From contig JAZNVP010000065.1 of the NCBI GenBank assembly GCA_045592865.1, positions 1-14,351 on the forward strand: a stretch of DNA of 14,351 nt, given 5' to 3'. The notes beneath the pieces are model-generated. The model worked only from the letters and a program-made list of their open reading frames with translations. It searched no databases and was not told where the DNA came from. The stretch's first letter is position 1; each line of letters opens with the position of its first letter. The translations under genes and the position numbers were made by a program. This DNA is from RGIG9114 sp045592865. Lineage in GTDB: Bacteria; Bacillota; Clostridia; Oscillospirales; JAGBHD01. Below are positions 7,812 to 13,000 of this stretch, one piece after another.

Positions 7812-7823
7812 CTTATTGAAAGC

Positions 7824-8102
7824 TTACGCTTCTTCTTTCATTTTTGCAAAGCACTCACTGCAGTAAACAGGACGGTCTTCACGGGGTTTGAAAGGAACCT
7901 TTGCTTCTTGTCCGCAGCCTGCGCAAACAGCTGTGAACATTTCTCTCTGAGCCTTGTTTGCATTCTTACGCGCATCTCTGCACTCTTTGCATCTCTGGGG
8001 CTCATTCTGGAATCCTTTTTCAGCGTAGAATTCCTGCTCTCCTGCTGTGAAAACGAATTCATTTCCACATTCCTTACATACTAAGGTCTTGTCTTCAAAC
8101 AT
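7824..8102 (-). CDS. Small double zinc-ribbon protein
   Basis: This 92-residue protein carries four CxxC knuckles: C9/C12, C38/C41, C60/C63 and C81/C84. They pair into two zinc ribbons. The N-terminal half (DKTLVCKECGNEFVFTAGEQ, residues 4-23, then RCKECRDAR at 37-45) matches the probable zinc-ribbon family found in many Clostridia. The C-terminal half (CAGCGQEAKVPFKP at 60-73, then PVYCSEC at 78-84) fits the CxxC-x17-CxxC type. The two match in layout as tandem modules. Function is unknown; zinc ribbons of this size often bind nucleic acid or protein, which is inference. AGAGG lies 8 bases before the ATG at 8102. A longer reading from 8174 would run through the tRNA-like element and is rejected. 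It is followed 12 bases later by a strong terminator. Confidence 0.9.
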   Translation of the reverse strand: MFEDKTLVCKECGNEFVFTAGEQEFYAEKGFQNEPQRCKECRDARKNANKAQREMFTAVCAGCGQEAKVPFKPREDRPVYCSECFAKMKEEA

Positions 8103-8110
8103 TTCTTTTA

Positions 8111-8115
8111 CCTCT
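8111..8115 (-). promoter_or_regulatory. Ribosome binding site deciding the zinc-ribbon gene start
   Basis: AGAGG is placed 8 bases before the ATG at 8102. It lies 20 bases downstream of the tRNA-like element and separates that element from the coding region. Confidence 0.75.
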
Positions 8116-8135
8116 CTTGTGGGGTTTATTTTTTT

Positions 8136-8197
8136 GCCTCCGATCGGACTCAAACCGACACCTTTGTTAAACAACGCTCTTATTAAGCTACATGGGC
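8136..8197 (-). ncRNA. tRNA-like element with collapsed anticodon arm (degenerate tRNA or tRNA-like RNA)
   Basis: Read on the minus strand, 62 nt follow the tRNA plan. A 5' acceptor strand GCCCATG (8197-8191) is followed by the position 8-9 pair TA, then a D-arm GCTT-AATAA-GAGC (8188-8176) with a 4-bp stem. Next come 16 nt with a TTGT/ACAA stem and a TTA loop, then a T-arm GTCGG-TTTGAGT-CCGAT (8159-8143) with a 5-bp stem, then the 3' acceptor strand CGGAGGC (8142-8136) and a discriminator-like A. Five of the seven acceptor pairs form (one is G-T), with two adjacent mismatches. It departs from a real tRNA in several ways: the anticodon arm is about 6-7 nt too short, the D-loop lacks the GG pair, the T-loop has T where C56 should be, and no CCA is encoded. 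It cannot decode normally. It lies 16 bases after the sigma-factor stop and 33 bases before the zinc-ribbon ATG. It could be a decayed tRNA gene, a structured leader of the zinc-ribbon mRNA, or a small RNA released by RNase P. Confidence 0.65.
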
Positions 8198-8213
8198 ATA
8201 TATGATAATCTGC

Positions 8214-8732
8214 TTAGCAGACTATAGCCTTGATTTTTTGCCTTATGCGGTAAAGAGAATTCTGCACACTCTTTTCATTTACACCGAGGGACACAGATAT
8301 CTCTTTTATGCTATCTCCATTTAAATAAAGGCTCAAAACCTTTTTTTCATTAGCCGATAAACTATCTGCGAGCTTATTCTGAAGAGCCGCCATATCTTCC
8401 TTTTCGGAAACTATCCTCTCGGGATCACTACTATCCACGGCATCTTCCGATTCCAAAGAAGCAAAATTGGAAAGAGGTAAATTCTTCAGACTCCTAAACT
8501 GACGCACGAATGAAATTATCCTGTTATTTATGCAGGTTAATGCAAATGACTTAAACGAATGACCCTTCTCGGAAGAATAACTCTTCATCGCATCAAAAAG
8601 CGCAATATAGGCTTCCTGACGGAGATCGTCTGCCGAGAAACCGTCGGTCTTGATCGCAGCCGCTTTTTTCTCTATATAGGGAATATATTGGGAGATAAGC
8701 TCATCAAGATTTAAAGAAATATCTTCCGCCAT
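8214..8732 (-). CDS. Short SigH-like sigma-70 family RNA polymerase sigma factor
   Basis: The 172-residue protein is an alternative sigma factor with region 2 and region 4 only. Region 2 (about 10-80) includes the core-binding and -10-recognition helices ADDLRQEAYIALFDAM (34-49) and HSFKSFALTCINNRIISFVRQ (58-78). A short linker with PLSNFASLES (86-95) resembles the SigH (Spo0H) linker. Region 4 (about 117-170) ends in a helix-turn-helix DSIKEISVSLGVNEKSVQNS (140-159). It is shorter than typical SigH and lacks the secE/nusG context usual for sigH, so it may be a paralogue; I do not assign a symbol. GGGAG precedes the ATG by 7 bases, and a strong sigma-A promoter lies just upstream. No anti-sigma factor is visible nearby. 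A perfect TCTGC-TAA-GCAGA inverted repeat (8209-8221) surrounds its stop codon. Confidence 0.88.
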   Translation of the reverse strand: MAEDISLNLDELISQYIPYIEKKAAAIKTDGFSADDLRQEAYIALFDAMKSYSSEKGHSFKSFALTCINNRIISFVRQFRSLKNLPLSNFASLESEDAVDSSDPERIVSEKEDMAALQNKLADSLSANEKKVLSLYLNGDSIKEISVSLGVNEKSVQNSLYRIRQKIKAIVC

Positions 8733-8768
8733 TTATAATCTCCCACTATCTACATACTCCAATATGTT

Positions 8769-8820
8769 GATAATACACCACTTTTTTGAAAAAGTCAACA
8801 ACTTTTTGGTTGGTATTATC
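8769..8820. repeat. Symmetric repeats around the sigma-factor promoter
   Basis: An 8-bp inverted repeat, GATAATAC at 8769-8776 and GTATTATC at 8813-8820, flanks the promoter, and one arm contains the -10 box. Inside it the 7-mer ACTTTTT occurs at 8780-8786 and 8801-8807 (21 bases, about two helical turns, apart), with its inverted copy AAAAAGT between them at 8789-8795 overlapping the -35 box. These are exact by inspection; an operator role is inference. Confidence 0.6.
8770..8798 (-). promoter_or_regulatory. Sigma-A promoter of the sigma factor gene
   Basis: TTGACT (8798-8793) and TATTAT (8775-8770) on the minus strand are 17 bases apart, close to consensus. Transcription would start near 8763, about 30 bases before the ATG at 8732. 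The same transcript can cover the tRNA-like element and the zinc-ribbon gene up to the terminator at 7781-7811. Confidence 0.85.
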
Positions 8821-8837
8821 AAAATTTTCGTCTAAAA

Positions 8838-9044
8838 TTAATCTTTTTTCTTCAATTTCTGACGGCTTCCGTCAGGATACTCCACTGAAGTGGAGTCGAG
8901 AATATTAACAAGGTTTTGCTTCATAATGTCAACGTATTCGCGTCTTAACTTCTGCTGCTCCGCCTTTTCCTCTTCACTAAGCCCCTCGCTTCTGCTCTTT
9001 CTCGCGAGGAAATTTATTCTTTCAACTCTTTCGTCTGCCGTCAT
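8838..9044 (-). CDS. DUF896 family small protein (YnzC-like)
   Basis: This 68-residue protein belongs to DUF896, known from B. subtilis YnzC. It shows the family pattern RINFLARKSRSEGLSEEEKA (9-28) followed by EQQKLRREYVDIMKQNL (29-45), two helices joined by a short turn forming a helical hairpin. The C-terminal part (SVEYPDGSRQKLKKKD) is basic and matches the family's Asp/Gly-containing tail. No enzymatic motif is visible and the function is unknown. Its ATG overlaps the TGA of the YitT-family gene (ATGA), and AGGGG lies 6 bases before it, so translation is probably coupled. It is the last gene of the uvrA-miaB-obgE-mrnC-yitT group; no clear intrinsic terminator follows. Confidence 0.9.
   Translation of the reverse strand: MTADERVERINFLARKSRSEGLSEEEKAEQQKLRREYVDIMKQNLVNILDSTSVEYPDGSRQKLKKKD
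8859..8896 (-). other. Two tandem hairpins inside the 3' end of the DUF896 gene
   Basis: In the minus-strand RNA an 8-bp inverted repeat ACTCCACT-TC-AGTGGAGT (8896-8879) is followed three bases later by CTGACGG-AAG-CCGTCAG (8875-8859), a perfect 7-bp stem. Both are within codons. The second is followed by an A-rich, not U-rich, stretch, so neither is a standard terminator. Confidence 0.55.
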
Positions 9045-9907
9045 CTTAATCCCCTTTCAAAGCCGTTACCGAGCACCTCGGTAGCATCCGTTACAACGAT
9101 AAACGCATTCGGGTCCTCTTCTTTCGTTACGTCCTCTAACTTATATCTTTCGTTATTTCTGAGTGCGCAAACTATAACTCCAACGTCCTCGGAGCTATAT
9201 CCGCCCTCGGCTTTAACTATGGTGCAACCGCGGTCGCAGTCAGTAAGTATCCTTTTTGCAACCTCTTTCTGCTTCTTTGTTATAACAAACACAAAAGAAC
9301 CTTCCGAAACACCGTTAACGATGCGGTCTATCATTATTGACAGAACATACATCGAAACGATAGCATAAAGCGCCGATTCGATCTCCTTGAAAACAAAGGT
9401 CGAGAAAACAACTATAACAAAGTCGATCGCGAGTGATATCATACCGATTCTAATAAAAGGAAATCTTCTTTTAATAAGTCGGCAGACAATATCGGTGCCG
9501 CCCGAGGAGCCGCCTCTGGCATATAAAAGACCTATTCCCGCTCCTATCAAAACGCCGCCGAATAATGATGCGAGCATTCTGTCCCCGTGATACTGCGGAA
9601 TCATTAAGACGGGATAGATATAATCAAGCGCAACGCTCGAAAGAATTGTTGCATAAATCGATTTGATTATAAAGCCCTTGCCGATAATAAAGAAACCTGC
9701 CGTGAGCAGAGGAATGTTTATAAGAATGGTTCCGAGGCCTATCGGAAATCCCGTCAGATAATTGATCGCGGTAAAAAGACCCGAAACACCGCCGGGCGCT
9801 ATCTGAGCGGGAACTGTAAAGGAATAAAGTCCCAAAGCATAGATAAACGACGCCACGGTTATAACAATGTAGTTTAAAAACTCCTTAAATATCGGATGTT
9901 TTCTCAT
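9041..9907 (-). CDS. YitT family membrane protein with C-terminal DUF2179 domain
   Basis: The 288-residue protein has about six hydrophobic segments (near 11-32, 55-76, 82-100, 110-130, 153-174 and 178-196), the family motifs PGGVSG (38-43) and RGGSSGGTDI (131-140), and a soluble C-terminal DUF2179 domain (about 205-278, with GVIVCALRNNE at 243-253). YitT-family proteins are widespread in Firmicutes, and their substrate or role is not firmly established, so I assign none. The ATG overlaps the TGA of mrnC. GAGAGG is about 14 bases away, farther than ideal, which suggests translation depends on coupling to mrnC. The stop overlaps the DUF896 start in turn. Confidence 0.93.
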   Translation of the reverse strand: MRKHPIFKEFLNYIVITVASFIYALGLYSFTVPAQIAPGGVSGLFTAINYLTGFPIGLGTILINIPLLTAGFFIIGKGFIIKSIYATILSSVALDYIYPVLMIPQYHGDRMLASLFGGVLIGAGIGLLYARGGSSGGTDIVCRLIKRRFPFIRIGMISLAIDFVIVVFSTFVFKEIESALYAIVSMYVLSIMIDRIVNGVSEGSFVFVITKKQKEVAKRILTDCDRGCTIVKAEGGYSSEDVGVIVCALRNNERYKLEDVTKEEDPNAFIVVTDATEVLGNGFERGLR

Positions 9908-10314
9908 ATTTTTTCAATTTCCTCTCTGAGAATTTCAAAAGAACGGTCTAAAACGGAGAGAAGCCTTTCCTCCTGCCCCGATAGCTTTAAATATCCGAAA
10001 AGGGTCTCCATTCCCGTCGCCTTGCGGTAGTTGTTGGGTGTGGAGTGCTTCGGGACTCTGGCTGTTTTCGCATTTCTTCCGCGCTTTAAAATATCCACCT
10101 CGTCGTCACTCAGTTCCTCGATAAGTCTGTCAAAAAGGAGCGCCTGAGCAGACGCGCAAACGTATTTGATAGCCTCTTTGTGAAGCGTGTCTGCCTGACG
10201 GGAGCCGTCAGAGGTGAGCCGTTCTCTTATGTAAAGCTCGTAAACAGCGTCCCCTAAAAACGCAAGTGTTGCGGGGTTAGACTGTTTCGCCGCCTTAATC
10301 TTTTCTGCGTCCAT
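9904..10314 (-). CDS. mrnC: Mini-ribonuclease III (23S rRNA maturation)
   Basis: Mini-III is an RNase III-like dimeric enzyme that trims the 23S rRNA precursor in Firmicutes; it lacks the separate double-stranded RNA-binding domain. The 136-residue length is typical. Seen here are the catalytic helix FLGDAVYEL (19-27, with D22 and E26), the RGRNAK block (78-83) and YRKATGMETLFGYLKLSGQ (96-114) with a second acidic residue E103. GAGG lies 7 bases before the ATG and overlaps the obgE stop codon; the two genes are 4 bases apart. Placement next to the ribosome-assembly GTPase obgE fits a shared role in large-subunit maturation. In many Firmicutes mrnC follows cysS, which is not the case here. Confidence 0.95.
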   Translation of the reverse strand: MDAEKIKAAKQSNPATLAFLGDAVYELYIRERLTSDGSRQADTLHKEAIKYVCASAQALLFDRLIEELSDDEVDILKRGRNAKTARVPKHSTPNNYRKATGMETLFGYLKLSGQEERLLSVLDRSFEILREEIEKI

Positions 10315-10318
10315 ACAT

Positions 10319-11584
10319 TTACCTCACGTATTCGAACTCAAAGTCGTAAATATTGCAGGTATCTCCGTCCTCAACGCCCTGTTTTTCAAGCTCGTCGATA
10401 ATTCCGCTGCTTCTCAGCACCCTCTGGAAATAGTGGAGCGACTCATAGTCGTCGGGGTTAACGCTTGAAAGAATGTTAAGAAGCCATTCGCCCTCAATAT
10501 AGAAAACCCCGTCTTCTTTTGTCACCTTGAAGTCTCTGAAGCCGACCTCAACCGTTTCGGGTAACTCTTCGGGCTCGTATCTCTCAATAGGCGGGAGTGT
10601 TTTCAAAAGTTCGGAAGCGCAGAATATGACCTCACGCGTTCCCGAAACAGTAGCCGCGCTCATCGGGAAGAATTTATAACCCTTCTCCTCAACGAATTTT
10701 TTAAACTCCACGACCTGCTCATCGGTTGCAATATCGCATTTATTTCCAACAACTATCTGCGGACGGGATGCGAGTTCTTCGGAATAGACCGCGAGTTCCT
10801 TGTTTATTGCAAGAAAATCTTCCTTCGGGTCTCTTCCCTCGCTGCCCGAAACGTCAACAACGTGAATGATAAGACGGCATCTGTCAACGTGTCTTAAAAA
10901 CTCGTGACCAAGTCCTATTCCCTCTCCCGCGCCCTCTATAAGACCGGGGATATCCGCCATAACGAAACTTTCCTCGTCAGAGGTTCTGACAACGCCTAAA
11001 ACGGGGGTCAAGGTGGTAAAATGGTAGTTTGCGATCTTGGGTTTAGCCCCGCTAACGACCGATATGAAGGTCGATTTTCCAACGTTAGGAAAACCAACCA
11101 GTCCCACGTCTGCAAGAAGCTTGAGTTCAAGCGTTACCTCAAAGCTTTCTCCCATCTTTCCGAGTTTTGAAAATCTCGGTATCTGACGGGTCGAGGTTGC
11201 AAAATGCTGATTTCCTGCTCCGCCTTTTCCGCCTTTCGCCAGAAGAACGGGTTCATCTGAGGACATATCTGCCATTAGTCTGCCCGTCTCGGCATCTCTT
11301 ATTAAGGTTCCCTCGGGAACCTTGATATATATGCTCTCACCCGAACGGCCCGTGCAGTTCTTGTTCCCGCCGTTCTGTCCGTCGTCCGCCTTGAACTTTT
11401 TCTTATATCTGAAACTTTCAAGGGTCGAGAGGTTCTTATCGGTAACGAAATAAACGTCGCCGCCTTTGCCGCCGTCGCCACCGTCGGGGCCGCCTGCCGC
11501 AACGTATTTTTCGCGGTGGAAGGAAACGGCACCGTCGCCGCCCTTTCCCGCCGAGAACCTTATTTTTGCCTTATCTATAAACAT
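10319..11584 (-). CDS. obgE: Obg GTPase (50S ribosome assembly)
   Basis: Obg/CgtA is an essential GTPase that binds the 50S subunit and links ribosome maturation to the stringent response. The 421-residue protein has the glycine-rich Obg fold (1-158, with GGDGGKGGD at 35-43 and KGGKGGAGN at 117-125), a G domain with G1 GFPNVGKST (164-172), G3 DIPG (211-214), G4 NKCD (281-284) and G5 SA (309-310), and the C-terminal OCT domain (about 345-421) found in Gram-positive Obg. I place the start at the ATG at 11584, with AGGTG 6 bases before it and the family-typical MFIDKAKI. A GTG at 11593 would add three residues but has a poorly spaced ribosome binding site. The gene follows miaB by 9 bases and is detached from its frequent partners rplU and rpmA. 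Confidence 0.97.
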   Translation of the reverse strand: MFIDKAKIRFSAGKGGDGAVSFHREKYVAAGGPDGGDGGKGGDVYFVTDKNLSTLESFRYKKKFKADDGQNGGNKNCTGRSGESIYIKVPEGTLIRDAETGRLMADMSSDEPVLLAKGGKGGAGNQHFATSTRQIPRFSKLGKMGESFEVTLELKLLADVGLVGFPNVGKSTFISVVSGAKPKIANYHFTTLTPVLGVVRTSDEESFVMADIPGLIEGAGEGIGLGHEFLRHVDRCRLIIHVVDVSGSEGRDPKEDFLAINKELAVYSEELASRPQIVVGNKCDIATDEQVVEFKKFVEEKGYKFFPMSAATVSGTREVIFCASELLKTLPPIERYEPEELPETVEVGFRDFKVTKEDGVFYIEGEWLLNILSSVNPDDYESLHYFQRVLRSSGIIDELEKQGVEDGDTCNIYDFEFEYVR

Positions 11585-11590
11585 AAACTT

Positions 11591-11595
11591 CACCT
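11591..11595 (-). promoter_or_regulatory. Ribosome binding site deciding the obgE ATG start
   Basis: AGGTG overlaps the miaB stop codon and ends 6 bases before the ATG at 11584. The alternative GTG at 11593 lies inside this site. Confidence 0.7.
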
Positions 11596-13000
11596 ACCCT
11601 TTCAAAACACCGCGCACCGAGAACGCCTGAGCCTCGGTCACGCAAACCTCGGCAAAACTTCCTATTAACTCCTTCGGTGCAGGGAACTCAACTATTATGT
11701 TCTGCTCGTCTCTTCCCGAAACAAAGCCTTCCGTTTTACCCTCGGAATCGACAAGAACACGAACGGTCTTTCCGATCCTTTTCTTGTTGTTTTCTTCCGA
11801 AATAAGCGCCTGAATTTCTATAAGTTCACGAAGCCGTTCGCTCTTTTCCTTATCGGTTACAGCGTCCTCCATCTCTGCCGCACGGGTCCCGCTTCTCTTG
11901 GAATAAATAAAGGTGAAAAGCATATCGTATCCCACCTCTTTAACGAGAGAAACGGTCTTGTCGAAATCCTCGCGGAATTCATTCGGAAAGCCAACGATTA
12001 TATCGCTTGAAAAAGAAATATCGGGTATCTCTTTTTTCGCGTATTCAATCAGTGAAAGATAGTCGTCCTTGGTGTAACGCCTGTTCATCTCACGAAGAAT
12101 TCTGTCCGACCCGCTCTGAACGGGCAGATGCAATTGGTTGCAGACCTTCTCTGAGTCTCTTATCGTGTCGATAAGTTCTCTCGTTGCGTCCTTCGGGTGA
12201 CTCGTCATAAACCTTATTCTGAAATCCCCCGGTATAGCGTTTATCTTTCTTAAAAGCTCAGAGAAATTGATATCTTCCTCTAAGTTTTTACCGTAGGAAT
12301 TAACGTTCTGACCGAGCAGCATGATCTCCTTGCAACCGCCTTCGATAAGCTCTCGGCACTCGCGGACTATCTCTTCACTTTTTCGGCTTCTCTCCCTGCC
12401 TCTTACGTAGGGAACGATGCAGTAAGAACAGAAGTTATCGCAGCCGGACATAACCGAAACAAAGGCACGGATTTTGTTATCCCTTATAGTTTTGATGCCC
12501 TCGGTTATCTCACCCGACGCCTCTCTGATATCGAAAACTCGCTTGTTTCTCTCGAGATACTCCAAAAGAATAGAAGCAAGGCGCGGGAGCATATGGGGAC
12601 CGAAAGCAATATCTACAAAAGGATAACTTCTCTTTATTCTTTCCTTAACCGCTTCCTGCTGAACCATACAACCGCATAACCCGATTATCATATCAGGTCT
12701 TTTTCTCTTTATGTGAACAAGCGCACCAACGTTACCGAAGACCCTCGCTTCAGCGTGTTCTCTGACAGCGCAGGTGTTAAAGATAACGATATCAGCGTCC
12801 TCGACCCTATCGCAAAAGGAGTAACCGCAGAGACTTAAAATACCCTTTATCTTCTCTCCGTCAGCAACGTTCTGTTGGCACCCGTAGGAGTGAACGAAGG
12901 CAAGGGGCACCCTGCCCTCATAGCGCTCTGTAAGTTTTTCCTTAACCGTTTTCGCCGTCTTTTCTTCAATTTCCCAGTTTATCTTAACCGCTTCGGTCAT
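11594..13000 (-). CDS. miaB: tRNA-2-methylthio-N6-dimethylallyladenosine synthase MiaB
   Basis: MiaB is a radical-SAM enzyme that adds a methylthio group to i6A37 of tRNAs reading UNN codons. The 468 residues show the three domains of methylthiotransferases. The N-terminal UPF0004 domain has the auxiliary-cluster cysteines C41 (SYGCQQN), C77 (NTCAVRE) and C111 (GLCGCM). The radical-SAM domain has CxxxCxxC at C187, C191 and C194 (GCDNFCSYCIVPYVRGRERS, 186-205). The C-terminal TRAM domain spans about 404-467. The YVRGRERSR stretch and overall pattern favour MiaB over MtaB or RimO. The ATG overlaps the uvrA TGA (ATGA), with GGTGG a few bases upstream inside uvrA, so coupled translation is expected. 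In many Clostridia miaB neighbours mutS and mutL; here it lies between uvrA and obgE. Confidence 0.96.
   Translation of the reverse strand: MTEAVKINWEIEEKTAKTVKEKLTERYEGRVPLAFVHSYGCQQNVADGEKIKGILSLCGYSFCDRVEDADIVIFNTCAVREHAEARVFGNVGALVHIKRKRPDMIIGLCGCMVQQEAVKERIKRSYPFVDIAFGPHMLPRLASILLEYLERNKRVFDIREASGEITEGIKTIRDNKIRAFVSVMSGCDNFCSYCIVPYVRGRERSRKSEEIVRECRELIEGGCKEIMLLGQNVNSYGKNLEEDINFSELLRKINAIPGDFRIRFMTSHPKDATRELIDTIRDSEKVCNQLHLPVQSGSDRILREMNRRYTKDDYLSLIEYAKKEIPDISFSSDIIVGFPNEFREDFDKTVSLVKEVGYDMLFTFIYSKRSGTRAAEMEDAVTDKEKSERLRELIEIQALISEENNKKRIGKTVRVLVDSEGKTEGFVSGRDEQNIIVEFPAPKELIGSFAEVCVTEAQAFSVRGVLKG

Noticed and set aside
7824..8174. A 116-residue reading of the zinc-ribbon gene from an ATG at 8174
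   Set aside because: It would translate through most of the tRNA-like element, adds 24 unconserved residues and lacks a ribosome binding site; the ATG at 8102 has AGAGG 8 bases upstream.
8136..8197. A functional decoding tRNA
   Set aside because: There is no 7-nt anticodon loop, the D-loop GG and T-loop C56 are absent, and two acceptor pairs are broken.
8813..8820. A divergent plus-strand promoter using the TATTAT in the left arm of the inverted repeat
   Set aside because: No -35 box lies at 16-18 bases from it, and no plus-strand gene follows.
8859..8875. Intrinsic terminator for the uvrA-to-DUF896 operon
   Set aside because: The stem is good but is followed by an A-rich stretch in the RNA, not a U-tract, and it lies within the coding region.
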